Shown here piece after piece: positions 24,014-37,129 of a stretch of DNA of 64,000 nucleotides; within the stretch, counting starts at the first letter, position 1; every line of letters starts with the position of its first letter. The notes beneath the pieces were generated by a model. That model saw only the letters and a list, made by a program, of their open reading frames with translations, did no database searches and was not told the DNA's origin. A program made the position numbers and the translations under genes. Source of the DNA: Phialocephala subalpina (taxonomy: Eukaryota > Ascomycota > Leotiomycetes > Helotiales > Mollisiaceae); contig FJOG01000066.1 of NCBI GenBank assembly GCA_900073065.1, forward strand, positions 104,150-168,149, read 5' to 3'.

Positions 24014-27000
24014 TCATGTGATCATCAAAAACTGTGACTTCCCCGCGACTGTTTGCCCGACTCCTATCAAAGTTGCTCCCCCAACAATCTCAAAAACTGC
24101 CAAGTCAGCACCCATCTCTTTAGCCAACCAGTTACGCAATTCAACGGCCACCAAAGAATCTACACCATACGATTCCACCCTATGGCTGAGCTCAATCTTC
24201 TCCTCAGCAATGCCTAGCATTTTAGACAGTTTCTTCCGTAGCCCTTCCGCCGCGATATGGGCTGCCTCTTCCAAGGAAGTCGCAGCTACAAACAAGCTCT
24301 TGTAATCTGAAGCCTGCTCGGTATTGCGTGTCTGCGAATAACCAGAATACTTGATTTGGTGCATGTGACGGAATAGTGGTTGGTATATGGAGGAATGTAC
24401 TTCCCCTCCTCTGGCAAGTATCTTTGCTGGAAGGTCCAGTCCAGTCACAACCTGGCTTTGCGCGTTCGCAGATGGTTGTGATGTGTGGAAATCGAGTAGT
24501 GCAAGGACATCCTCCTGGGTAAGAGGAAGGAATATTTCTTCTCGCATCAAATGGTCCATGATCTTTGAGTTTTCTGCCACAACTCCCTCGGACAGAACGA
24601 GGCCGAGATCGAGAGAGGTTGCATTTTCTCCCAGAGAGCGACGATAGTTTGCTAATCCATCTTGATAGGTGTTACCAGCAGCATAGTTGCTCTGTCCTGG
24701 GTTGCCGAAGATACCACTTGCAGAAGACAAAAGAATGAAAAAGTCCATTCCCTTGGGCAGTGCGTTGTGCAGGTTCCACGATCCTTGGACTTTAGGCTTC
24801 AGACTTTCTTCCCAGTCTTTGAAAGACATTTTGGCAAATGTAGTGTCCTAGGCAAAGTTAGTGCAATGCTTTCGTTGTCAATTGCTCAACTTACTCTGAG
24901 CACCATTGAGGCTTGAATAGATCCTTTCACTGCTGGCATGATGCCCTTGTATCTCTCCAAGACATTTCGGAGGGAGGGGAAGTCGGTGATGTCACAGACT
25001 GGAGCCTCAACATGAACGCCATTACTCCTTAATTCAGCCAGGAGAGCTTGAGCCTTCGCACTCTTCTCTCCACCAGAACGAGAAAGTAGAAGCAGGTTCC
25101 TTGCACCTCGATCTACTAGCCAGCGGGATATACTACGCCCGATCCCCCCAAGACCACCGGCAATCAAGTATGTTGCATTTCCATCGAGGGTGGTTGAATA
25201 GCCTGCCTTCAAGCAAGTCTAAATTTCGAATTAGGATACCAAGATTGATCTTGAAGCTGGACAACTTACTGGAACCATCGCTTCTTTGGTTATTTCTACC
25301 ACAAGCTTCCCAGAGCTTTTCCCGCTTTGAAGGCTCCGAAATGCTTGCTCTAGATCGGATATCGAATACACCATTAGCGGATAGATGGTTCGGAATTGCT
25401 CAACCGATAAAAGTTGCATTATTTCCTGCATCATCTTTTGGGCCAGGGCGGGTCGATCCAAGATTACGGAGACAAGGTCCACCCCAGTGAAAGAAGTATT
25501 CCTGGCAAACGGGAACATTGGCAGATTGCCATGGGAGTCGATGTCCTTTCTTCCGATCTCAACAAAGCGGCCATATGGAGCGATGCATTCCCATGTGGCG
25601 ACTAAAGCCTCACCCGACAACGAATTCAGAACGACATCAACGCCTCGGCTTCTTGTGATGCGTTTGATACCATCCGCAAACGATATATCGCGACTGTAGA
25701 AGATATGGTCTTCGGGGATCTTGTACATCTCCATGAGTAGCCTCTTTTTGGCGATCGATCCAACCGTCGCGAAGATTTCGGCCCCCAAATGCAGTGCATA
25801 TTGAACCGCAGCCTGGCCTGTTCCTCCTGCCGCCGCGTGGATGAGGATAGTCTCCCCCTTCTGCAGGCGTGCTACTTGTACAAGAGAGTAGTAGGCCGTA
25901 CCGAATGCAATAGGGATCGACGCCGCCTGGGCGAAGGACATGGAATCTGGAATCTTGACGGCCCATTTGGCATTAGCACGAGCGTATGATCGGTACGTAT
26001 CCATGGTATAGATTGCCACCCGGTCACCGATTTGAAGTTCTTTGCAGTCCTTTCCAACTCTGCTAATAATTCCAGCGCACTCGCCTGGCATTCTGTCGGT
26101 GTCGATGCGCCCTAGGACAGTCAAGCATTCCTTGAAGTTGACTCCGACGGCTTGGACCTGAATCTCGACTTGGTCGCTTCCGAGAGGCTCCCTCGGTTCG
26201 CTGTCCTCATGAAACTCTATGGAATCGAGAAGTCCAGGAGTTCTGACGCTTATCTTCAAGGGAACGCCTTCTCCGAATCCCTGAAGCCGCAACGGGTAAT
26301 TAGTTGTGCGGAATATGTGCTCGTTGACGACGGGGGCCTGAACGACGCGGCCGATGTGAAGATATCCGTCTTTTTCGACATACTCCGGCTCAACGATCTC
26401 GCTCTTTATACGCAAATCGTGGGATACTTTAGCAATCGTCCGGGCATGATTGTCTACCGTAGGATCTAGAGCCAGTGTGACCAGGGATAGAGTTGGGTGC
26501 TCTTGGCGAATAACTCTGCACAGGCCTTGTACCAAGTCGTAGTCTGGTGGGGGTTTGTTGCGTCCACCTCCCCTGGTTACCCACAGCACGCCTCTTCCGG
26601 CTTGAACAATCATCTTAAGTGCATCGAGTTGTTCTGCGCTCATGTTGAGAAGTATGGGGCTCTCGAGCTCGCTCAGTAGAATAAAATGGCAACCTTGTAT
26701 TGTGGTAGACGCAGTAGCTTCTTTCAAGGTTAACAACTCAAAAATGGAAATACCTAACCTCTGGAGCTCATGTTTGAGAGTGTCTGCAAGTTGCATTTGG
26801 AGCTCTGAGTCCTTTTCCAAGATGACGACTGTTTTGGAAGAGTGAAGGGGGCTCGAAACTTCTTCTCTCGCAGTAGATATGAGGACCCTCTGTCCATGAG
26901 TTTCTTCAGATGGTTCTGAGAACACAAGATCAATCCCTGAGAATCCATTTGATGCCAAGACACTTTCCCATTGATACGGGCGCTGTGCGAGCTGGTGAGA

Positions 27001-30000
27001 GGTATCCCACCACTCAGGGATTAAACCCGGCAAACTGACGACCAAGCGTTTGACCAAGTTGTCCTCCGATAGTTTCTCGATGATCACGAGCTTTCCTCCT
27101 GGCTTCAAAAGTCCGCGAGCATTCTGAAGTCCTTGTTCCGAGCTAGGCTTGGAGGTGGTGAGAATGACAATGTCATAAGACCCGTCTTTGAAAGATTGGC
27201 TTGATGGACTCTTTTCGATGTCTAGGACATGAAACTTCATATTGATTTCTTGGTGGAATGTTGCCTTTGCTTGCTCGAGAAGGCTCTGATCAATTTCTGT
27301 GAACTCATAACTTGTATACAGAGGTGATGCTGGTTGTGGGGCCATCGTCCTGTGAAGAATTCGAGTATATGTACCGCTTCCTGCGCCAATCTCCAAGATA
27401 TTCATGTCAGGATGCTTGTGGATGAGAGCTTCGAGGTAACAAGAGAGCTCTTTGAAACTGCGAGAACTCTCAATGTCTTCTCGTATATATTCTCCCAGGA
27501 GGGAGTCATCCTCATGCAGCAGGTCCAAGAGTTTGACCTCGCCTAGGACCACCCGAGGCAAGTGAGACCCAATCTTTATCAGCAACTTGTCTTTGCCAGT
27601 CTTGGCTGTATGTTCAGTATCGAACAAGTAACTCAGGTTATCAGGGTCATCGATCCACGCTTTGCGACTCTTCCGGAATGCTGCAGGTGTCTGAGCCATA
27701 TCGATGTCCAATTGTGTCTGGACCCAACTTGCAAACTTTACGAGGCGTAGTGGGGTCTGCTGATCGTGGTCTCTCAACTCCTTCAAGGCAGCAGCAGCAA
27801 ATGCAAGAGCGACGAGTTTGGTATCTATACTTTGCTGACCGTCATCTGTGGGAGGCTGGTCTTGACAGTACTGCAAAATTTGCATCTCGTCCATTGTGTC
27901 AAGGTCAGGCTTCCACTTCATGTGATAACAAAGCTGCTTTTGTTCAATTTCGGTCTTTGAGGCGGCATCAGTACTCGAGATAGCGGTAACGACTAAGCCT
28001 TCCACACCAATCTTCAATTGCCTGTCGTGTTCGGCGACTACCGATATTGAAGCGCTCGCACTGCGCTTGCTAGTCCTTTGTGCGTTCGCATGCGCCTGGA
28101 CCGAGCCCAAGAATGGAGGTCCCGCCCTAGTACGAGATATCCACAGTCTCGCGATCCGAGTCGGAACCATGGTTTGCATTCCTGCAAAATTTGCCGTACT
28201 GAGTGCAATGAATACCAATTGGAACATCGTGTCTAGTGTAGCTGGATGGACAATACTGCACTGAGTCGACGACAGGTTGTGCTCATCGCCCCGAGCCCAT
28301 TTAGAAAGAGAAACGGTCGCCGTAGCTTCCCCATCGTCGTTGAATCGAATCTGCTCCAGCCCCTGAAACGATGGTCCATAATCAAGGCCGATATTTTTGA
28401 GTTCCTGGTACAGTTTCTTTGCCTCGATCGAGCCGTTACAGGACGCAAGAGCCTTTTGATAGAGGTCGAGGTGTTGAGTCGTCTCTTGCCCTTCATCCAC
28501 TTCTGATTTTGACAATCCAAAGTCCGCTCTGATTTCTCCGCGGGATATTTCATACCATCCTTCCTCGGTCTTATAGCTGTAAATGCGGTATCCGTACCAA
28601 GTGGTGACTGAACTTGTCGAATCATTTCTTGGATGCAGGCAGATTTGCATTTCAGTACCATCATTCGTCGTTGATAATATCAGTGGTGCTTGAAATACTG
28701 CCTCTTTGATTTCGTAACCCACTACAGGTCTGCTTTCCATCTCCATCAACTGACAAGTTGCTTCGAGGGCCATTGCAAGCATGCCGGCTGCAGGATAGAG
28801 AATCGACCCGTCTATTTTATGGTCTTCGGCCCACGGAACTTCATCCAATCGAAATACACGCGTCCATCTAGGTTCCGATGAGTTCCAATCCTGAACACGA
28901 CTTCCCAGAAGATCGTGGTTGGTATGTTGGCGGAAACGAAATTCACGATTGAGTCGAGACTCTTCCCAATAGAGAACCGAATGATTGAACGGGTACTGTG
29001 GTAAATCTACCAGTACCTTGGGCTTTTTCTGGGACTTTGAGGTGAGCAAGAACAATTTGCTCATATTGATCCGGTGCCCTTTGCAATACAACCATCCCAC
29101 CGCATTGAGAAAGGTCGCAGTTGAAGACCGATTGCGTATTAGAGCGGAGTTATAACTGACTTCGCCCGTCTTTTTAAGAGCTGATAATGTATCTCGAAGA
29201 GGGCCTTGAAGAGCAGCATGGGGACCGACTTCCAACCAGGTGTGTGTAAAGTGGCGTTTGAGATGACTTCTATCAAGCTTTCTTGTAACGTGCGCTTCCT
29301 TTGAACCATTGTAGGATCGCATCAGCGCACCTAGGAAGTTCACAGGTGACACCATATTTCGCACCCAGTATTGTCCGGTGCGAAGTATGTCGGCTGGGAT
29401 AATTTCACCAGTGACAGAAGACACCATGTGTGTGTCCGCCCAATTCGAGCCCGGCCAGAGATTGTGTAACTTGTCCAGATACTGGGAAGCGATTTCCTGC
29501 ATTTGAGGAGAGTGATACCCGACATTGACTTTCAACTTCCGACCGAAGATGTTCTCTTTCTCCAAGTGTGTTGTGAGGATATCGATTTGGTCTTCCGGCC
29601 CCGCCAAGGTCACGTTCTTTGGACTATTGATGCAACTAATAGACATCTTCCTGGGATCGAATGCTCCTATCAATGCAAGCTTGTCCATCTGAAGCTGTAT
29701 TTGCTCTTCAGATAACCCAACAGACACCATTGAATATTTAGAAGATGCTGTTTGCATAAGCTTCGAGGCAAGCATTCCTCGGTAATAAGCTACCCGCATG
29801 GTAGACTGCAACGAGAGTGCGCCAATGCAATATCTACTCCACTATCAGAAAAAATCTTTTAAGGGGTTTGGGAAACTAACGCTGCAGCAATTTCTCCTGA
29901 TGAATGACCTACAACTGTTGAAGGGATAACATCAATGGCTCTGAACAGGTCAACAAGTCCAACTTGGACTGCTGTGGAAAGAGTTTGGCTGAACTCCGGC

Positions 30001-32302
30001 TCATTAACTCGGGATGAAGTATCGTCTTTCGTGAGTTCCTCTATTAATCATTATCAGTGGGAACGTGTGCATGGTGGATTGTCTAAAGCCTACCTATAAT
30101 TGACCATTTGCACCCTAGACCCTTGACGGTTTCATCGGCTTGCACAATACTATTGTTGAAGATTGGATATGCCATTAGCTCTCGGCCCATCCCATGCCAC
30201 TGCGCGCCTTGGCCTGTAAAGATAAATCCGAGATTCTGCTTTGAGGTTGAGCTAGCAACTAGCTCTCTGACCATAAGTTCTTCCAAGTTCTCGAGGTCCT
30301 TGACGGAATTCACCACGACAAAGGCCTTCCATGGTAGTGACGTACGCCTTGTATTCAACGAAAAGACAACGTCTGGCAGAATGTCGGCATTATGGCGTTT
30401 GCCTTTGGTGACAAAGTACTTGCTATAAGCCTGAGCTAGACGATGTGTTCCTTGTTCATCAGCGGCGGACCAAATCAACAGCTGGGGGCTTTCTTCTATC
30501 TCCAGGAGCCCATTGGTGTAGGGCTTGTCACCGGTAGAAGCCGCAAGCATCTCTTGGCTTGGAGGTGACTCGATAGTAGAGTGATTACCAGCCAATCCTC
30601 TTGTGTGCAAGTAGTGATATGCATCATCAATGACAGCGTGGGCGTTTGTCCCCCCAAAGCCAAACGAGTTAACAGACGCCCTCCGAGGGCCCTGGGTAGG
30701 CCAAGGCAGACAAGATAATGGAAACTAAGAAAGGTAAGCAGGGGACCAAGTAAGCTTCCGAGGCAGCTAGCTACCTTCAGATTGAAGAATTCAGAATCTA
30801 TCTTCGGATTCAAGCTTTCGAAATTAGTATTAGGAGGGATTGTGGCTTTCTCTAAGACCATGATCGTTTTAATGATACTGGCTATGCCACTTGCACCTTC
30901 CAAGTGACCAATGTTCGGTTTCACCGCACCCCTGATCAGTTATTAGTTCATAAAACACAAAGGGGCAGAATGTGAATGCAGTGGGCATAAGGGGAAACAT
31001 ACATGATGAGTGGGTCGGATTGACTGCGGTAACCATAAAAACTTTCACCAATTGCCCGCGCTTCAATAGGATCACCAATAGCAGTTCCAGTACCTGAAAT
31101 TCTTAGCGTCGAGTATATAAAATCTTAATTTATCTCTCATCTTACCATGCGCCTCAACAAATCGCGTCAGGCTCATATCCAGCCCGGCTTTTCGATATGT
31201 ATCGAATATAAGGTCCTTTTGGGAGATTTTGCTAGGTTGAGTGACACCTCCACCAGTGTACCCATCTTGATTGACTCCAGTCGAGCGTACTAGAGCACGG
31301 ATCGTATCTCCATTCCTAATTGCGTGCGAGAGCCGTTTTAGGATAAGCACCCCAAAGCCTTCACCCCTGCTATAACCGTTTGCCCTCTTGTCAAAGCTGT
31401 AGCATTTGCCGTCCTTTGATAGGAAGCTCATGTTCGACATGGCAATGTTTAGTTCGGGGGATAATATCAAATTGGAGCCAGCGACAATGCCCTATCCATA
31501 TTAGTTTCTGGTGAACAGCAAACATTGACATTCAGGACTTCGCACCATGCTAGATTCTCCAGCCCACAAATCACTGCAAGACAGATGAAGTGCCACCAGT
31601 CCACTGGAACATGCCGTATCAACTGACATGCTAGGTCCTCGAAGATCAAAGAACCAGCTAATGCGATTCGACAGAATTGCAACTGACGTTCCAGTCGCAC
31701 TATATTTTGGGATTTGTTGGGTATCCCTCCAGCTCATGGTATTGAAGTCATCTGTAAACGATCCAACATGGACGGAGGTCTTGGATCCTTTGATAGTTTC
31801 AAGCGGTATACCGGCTGTCTATTTGTTACTGAAGATTCTCGTTCTGGATTGTCAACTCGAATTATGTAAACACTACGAACCATTTTCAAGAGCACGATAA
31901 GTGGTTTCTAAAACACCCCGCTGCAGCGGATCCATTGTTGCCGCTTCTGAGGGCGGTATTGAGAAGAAAGGTGCATCGAATGAGCGAAAATCTTCACTCA
32001 GAAAGTTTGCTCTACTGCTTGACATCTGTAAGTTATGATTAGCATCTTGTTCAAATCTCTTTGGTAGATTTGTATACCGTATTGTCTTTAGCAGGATCCG
32101 AGCTATAGAAGCCATCAATGTTTATTCGATCTTTCGGGTACCTAGTTGATGCGCATCTCTGTTTCAACAGCATATCCCAGAATGTCTCCTCCGACACAGC
32201 ATCCTCTGGGAACCTCAAGGAAATTCCAACAACAGCGATTGGTTCAAGGACATTCTCATCTAATTGGCCGCCAACCAGGGTTCTGCCTGTTTTCTGAACC
32301 AT
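24014..32302 (-). CDS. Highly reducing polyketide synthase (KS-AT-DH-cMeT-ER-KR-ACP)
   Basis: Eleven exons on the minus strand join in frame to about 2,581 aa: 32302-32078, 32025-31881, 31814-31546, 31491-31146, 31093-31003, 30931-30775, 30724-30094, 30040-29881, 29833-25270, 25218-24895, 24847-24014. In order: KS (DTACSSG, VEAHGTGT, NIGHLEG), AT near residues 590-900 (FTGQGAQ, GHSSGE), DH near 980-1270 ([17 protein letters not shown]), C-methyltransferase near 1500 ([12 protein letters not shown]), ER near 1870-2190 ([13 protein letters not shown]), KR ([15 protein letters not shown]) and a C-terminal ACP ([10 protein letters not shown]). All expected catalytic motifs are present, so the gene looks functional. 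It makes a reduced, possibly methyl-branched chain in the cytosol. There is no thioesterase or reductase after the ACP, so release must be in trans. FSH1 and MFS genes beyond the promoter side fit that need. The product is unknown. Confidence 0.95.
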
Positions 32303-33905
32303 TATGATTGACAAAAGATCAAAGATGAGGAATTGTGAAAATCGACAGGCCGATAAATTAAAATTCCAAAAGGGCGCGAAAACGTACCTTCATGTTGTAT
32401 AAATAACAAGCGAGGGGGTCTCGGGCAGCTGCCCCTCACCCGAGCTTGAGTGAGGCGAGGTGAGCATGGGGCGGATGCTTACCCACCCAAAGCAAGGTAA
32501 GGCGAGCGTGGATTTTGTCCTTTCGGCTTTATCATGACGTAAATTAGAGGCCACCACCATAGACCAAACCGAAGGAGGTGTCTATGATAGCGGTGCAAGT
32601 TACGAAGTAATCAAACATTCATTGTATCCTATCCATGCAATTACGATAGCGCAAATCACAGAGAGCCTTACTTAATACTGCCATTGGGTAAGAGTAGGGG
32701 CCATTATACAAGGCCTACTTACGAACCTAAGAGCATAGGTTTATATCCTATAGACTAGCTCCCCCACCAAAAACGTAACACCAAAATGGCAATCATTTTA
32801 CGATTTCAAGATTATTAACTAAACTTCGAAATACTAATAAAAAACAAGGAAATTATATATTAATTAATTATATTTTAAAATATAATATATAAATTTTTAT
32901 ATAATAAAATTATTATTATATATAAATATAAAATAATATTAAATAAATTTAAAAAAGATTATTTTAATTATTAATTTAAATAAAAAAATAAAAAAATTTT
33001 TATTTAATTTTATTAGAATTATTCAGAAATATAAAATTATTTTACCGGGAATTCTAATTATTATTTATAATATTAAATTCGTTAATATAAGAATTAATTA
33101 TAATTTTAAATCGAATAAATTATAAATTTAATTTTTATTAATTTGTATTATAAAATATTATTTAAAGATTAAATATAATTATTTATTACCTTTATAAAAT
33201 AATAATTAAATTATAATTAAATATTACGAGAATTAATTCATTTTATATTTAAATTCTTTTTTAATTAATTATTTTATTTTATATTTTATATAATTTTTAT
33301 TTATTTAATTTAAAATTTATAAATATAATAAATTTTTTTCTTAATTTTAAAATAATAAAATATTTAATTATTTAAATTTTATTTTATATTTATTTCGTAT
33401 TTATATAAAATCCGAAGTATTACTCTCGTTAAAAACTTTGATTTTAAGCCGAGAATTAATATTAAATCAAAAGAATTAATTCCTAACGATTTTGGCATTG
33501 ATTCTTATTAATACTACTTATCGGATATTAAAGCTAAGTTTGTTTACAAGGTTTAAATTCTCGTAAATCGGATGAAGAACATGTTATCCTTATCTGGTAT
33601 CTTATGCATGGATTTTATCCGTCGTATATTTAGCCAATAATAATCTTATCTTCGTCTAATATTCCAAACAATCAAACAAAGCCGAATTGCTGGTGAAATC
33701 TAGCTAGCTGCAGCAATATGTATGTATTCGATTAATCGCTGGATATATATTATGGCTATTTTTATCTCCGATTCAATTTCGCAAGCTTCAAAGTTCATCG
33801 CCATTACTATAAGGTTAACCCTACTATAACTATTATTCAGCGTACCGACTGCGCTACATTTCCGTCAACTTCTTAGCTTAACCTTTTCGCATTTGATGTT
33901 ATACA
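32303..33905. other. AT-rich, RIP-like tract upstream of PKS
   Basis: 32303-32400 is the likely PKS promoter and leader. About 32400-32520 has TGAGC/CTCACC repeats. From about 32810 to 33560 the sequence is almost wholly A and T, with short TTAATTAA and ATAAAT strings and no open frames, as expected of RIP-mutated repeats. The final 300 bp before 33906 return to normal composition and likely hold the MFS promoter. Confidence 0.7.
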
Positions 33906-35901
33906 ATGAACTCCTCAAAGGATTTTCACTCATCTCCCGAAGAAACAATTGAGAAAGTTGATGACATCCTTCTCCAGGATGGCCCGAAGAACTTTGTTGG
34001 AGCCGAGGAAACAACTGAGAAAGTTGGTGCACGAGAGGAAATACCAAGCAGCGCGTATATTCAAGGATGGAGGCTCCATTTGATCACCATCGCGTAAGTC
34101 TTGAAGACCTGTAGCGGCTTCTTTCTAATACTTGTAGAATCTTCATCTCCCTGCTTGTCGCACACATGGAGGCAACTATCGTTAGTACCTCTGTGATAGC
34201 AATCACTGATGATCTGGGAGGGTTTTCCAAAAGCGTGTGGATTTTCACGGGCTTTTTGCTCACATACAGTGGTATGTATCTCTTCCAGCTAGGTTGAAAA
34301 GGATAGACTAAGATTAAGATAGGCCTGGTTATTATTTGGGCAAAGCTGAGTGACATTTATGGAAGGAAACCGTTCATTCTGGCTGCTCTTCTTATCTTCG
34401 CCATCTTCTCCGGTGCCTGCGGAGCAAGCCAGACCATGACACAACTGTAGGTTGTCAAAACCATTCCGAGTTTCTACATTCTGACGATAATACAGCATTG
34501 TCTTTCGTTGTATTCAAGGCATAGGTGCTTCGGGAATCTACGGCATAGCGGTTATTATTAATATGGAAATGGTTCCGCCAGTGAGGTATCCTCAGTTTAT
34601 TGCGCTGATGACCGTGGCAATTACAATGGCTGTAACCTTTGGTCCATTGATTGGCGGTGCTATAAACAACCACACTACTTGGAGATGGGTGTTCTTATTA
34701 AAGTGAGCCATTTCAACACCCACAGAAGTGAAGGAAGCTAATGTGCTAAATCAAGTGTCCCTCTTGGTGCTATCGCCATCGTCATGCTCGCTATCTTACA
34801 GCCCACAGTATTCCCGAATGAACTTTACTTAAACCCAACGAAATCCCGTGCCTTCTCGATCAAATCCTTAGAGCGAGTCGACGCATTTGGTGCCACTTTG
34901 CTCCTCGGAGCAGGAGTTATTCTCATAGTTGGTTTACAATTGGCGGCAGATCGTTCTTCATTTTCTTCGGCGGTTGTCCTAGCTTTGTTAATCATTGCAG
35001 GTTTGATGTGGTTAGGGTTTTTTGGGTGGTCATGGTTCGTGACAACAAAGAGGCAACGTCCAGATCCGGTGTTCCCATGGCGGTTTGCAACCAGTCGGGT
35101 TTGCGCCGGCATGCTCCTGTAAGCTACTCCTAGGAATCCTTCTTGCCATTTATTAATACATGATAGGAATACGCTATTTAGTGGAACAATCCTCATAGTC
35201 TGTACTATACAGATTCCCCAACGCTTTCAAACTGTAAACAACGACTCCGCATTCAAGGCGGGAACTCGTTTGATTCCATTCAGTATGATGGCACCAGTCG
35301 CCGCTATCATTGGTACTATCATGATCGGACGTACGAGAATTCCACCAATATACTTCCTACTCGCAGGTGGCCTCTTTGAAGTCGCAGGAACAGCTGGGTT
35401 GGCTATGACTCCCACTACGCTCAAGGTTTGGCCAGCCCAATATGTCTTCCAAGTCTTGGCAGGGACGGGCGTGGGGCTATTCACTGGAACGCTCACACTA
35501 ATTTGCCCATTTGTTGTCTCCAAGGGAGATCTAGGTGAGTTTGTTAGAATTCCTCGCACCAAAAACTGTTGCTAACGAAAGCAGGTGTTGGAACAGCTGC
35601 TGTTGCACAGTTCAAGATCCTCGGGGGTATGGTAGTTCTTGCAATCGTTACAAGTGTAATGAACAGGTCCATACGAAACGAGCTACTAACAATCCTCCCT
35701 GTCGAAGAAGTCGGCAAAGTCCTAGAGGCTACTAAAGTCTTATCAAATCTCTCGGAAGATATGCAAGAACAAGTCAGGGGAGTATTTGGAAGAGGCTACA
35801 ACTTGCAGATGAAGATTATTATTGGGTTTGCAGCAGCCCAAGTGCCAGCCACTCTCTTGATGTGGACCAAGAAACCACTCATGGTAGATAAGAAGAAGTA
35901 A
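33906..35901 (+). CDS. MFS transporter, 14-TM drug/metabolite efflux type
   Basis: Seven exons (33906-34093, 34138-34271, 34323-34446, 34496-34702, 34756-35118, 35167-35534, 35585-35901) give 566 aa. A hydrophilic N-terminus of about 55 residues precedes many hydrophobic helices. The loop 2-3 motif reads KLSDIYGRKPFIL, and the GIGASGIYG and TFGPLIGGAINNHTTWRW stretches match motif C and the helix 5-6 region of DHA2-type exporters. It most likely exports a small molecule through the plasma membrane, plausibly the PKS product; that link is from position only. Its stop lies one base from the stop of the FSH1 fragment on the other strand. A decayed paralogue lies at 39990-41240. Confidence 0.9.
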
Positions 35902-35902
35902 T

Positions 35903-36160
35903 CTAAGGTGAGAGGGATGCCTGAAGAACTGCTCTTCTTACAGCCTTGATAATATCAGAGACTTCACTGTTTGCTCCAAGACCTGAAACCTCATGTCCCC
36001 CGCTATGAATAACTACAGTTGCATGCCGCTGGTCACAAAGCATTCTTAAAACCTCACTGCCTCGTTTTCCTTGGTCCTGTGCCCTCCATATATGCACTGT
36101 AGGAATCCGGATGGGCTGTCCAGCTTCGGCAGGAGTGAACCTTGATGCCCCTTCTTTCAT
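35903..36160 (-). pseudogene. C-terminal fragment of an FSH1-family serine hydrolase
   Basis: The minus strand encodes the last third of an FSH1 hydrolase: IRIPTVHIW, LRMLC, and the catalytic-His motif HSGGHEVSG, ending ASLSP. The nucleophile half is missing: similarity stops at about 36120-36148, where a dispersed repeat (copy also at 37023) begins. It aligns with the intact FSH1 at 39038-39969 at about half identity, so the two were already diverged paralogues. The ATG at 36160 belongs to the repeat, not to the original gene. Confidence 0.8.
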
Positions 36161-36240
36161 CCTTTTCCCAACGCTCTCGCTCGCTTGCTCGTTCGTTCGG
36201 TCTCGTCATGCGCCGTCCACGCTATTGCCTGGGCCCACCC
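36148..36240. repeat. Direct repeat, left copy (about 90 bp)
   Basis: A C/T-rich block starting CCCCTTCTTTC and ending near CCCACCCACG is repeated in the same orientation at about 37023-37107. The right copy differs mainly by C-to-T and G-to-A changes. It cuts the FSH1 fragment. Confidence 0.65.
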
Positions 36241-36265
36241 ACGTACATAAAGTTAATCTAAGCTT

Positions 36266-36862
36266 ATGCACCTCGTCACATCTTCGTCGTACTATTGCTG
36301 CTTTGGTAATAATCCTCGGGGCTACTTGTAATAGCATAATCTCTTACTAGGGATAGTATCTCTCCGTATACAATTAAACCAATCACGATTATATGCTCGG
36401 CTTTTGCCTCGCTGCGCCGCCGTGATTGCTATCAGCGGTAATACTTGAGGTAAAGCCCCATTTAACGGAGATAAGGCATTAGTATGCACCTCGTCACATC
36501 TTCGTTGTACTATTGCTGCCTTCGTAATAATCCTTAGCGCTATATGTAATGCGTAAGCTCTCGCTAGGGATAGTATCTCTCCGTATACGATTAAACCAAT
36601 CACGATTATATGCTCGGCTTTTGCCTCGCTGCGCCGCCGTGATTGCTATCGGCGGTAATACTTAAAGTAAAGCCCCATTTAACAGAGATAAAGCATTAGT
36701 ATGCACCTCGTCACATCTTCGTTGTACTATTGCTGCCTTCGTAATAATCCTTAGCGCTATATGTAATGCGTAAGCTCTCGCTAGGGATAGTATCTCTTCG
36801 TATACGATTAAGCTAATCACGATTATATGCTCGGCTTTTGCCTCGCTGCGTCGCCATGATTG
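36266..36862. repeat. Tandem repeat, period about 217 bp, 2.7 copies
   Basis: Units start with ATGCACCTCGTCACATC at 36266, 36484 and 36701. They share the blocks GGGATAGTATCTCT and ATGCTCGGCTTTTGCCTCG. Units 2 and 3 are nearly identical; unit 1 is slightly more different. The array lies between the two direct repeats at 36148 and 37023. Confidence 0.85.
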
Positions 36863-37022
36863 CAGGAGGTACGAAATCCAACTTCTGCGTGTAATGTTTG
36901 ATCAATCGATTGAAAGGTGATAAGAGCCTGAGAGCCTTTGGAGGTTCCCCCCGGTTTGGCGTCCTACCTGTTTGGGGAACGGGCGTGCACGAGCGCACTG
37001 CTGCTTAGAAGCTCTCGCTTAT

Positions 37023-37107
37023 CCCCCCTCTTTCATTTTTTCCCAATGCTCTTGCTCGTCTCATTATGCGCTATCCACACTACTATTTAAGCCTATCCAC
37101 GAAATCC
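37023..37107. repeat. Direct repeat, right copy with transition decay
   Basis: Second copy of the block at 36148-36240, with CCCAACGCTCTCGC read as CCCAATGCTCTTGC and similar changes, all transitions of the RIP type. About 876 bp separates the copies. Confidence 0.6.
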
Positions 37108-37129
37108 TATTATCGTCTTCGTTATAGCT

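Noticed and set aside
25231..29811. Numerous plus-strand open frames across the PKS
   Set aside because: They are short, overlap each other and lie opposite a gene with clear domain motifs.
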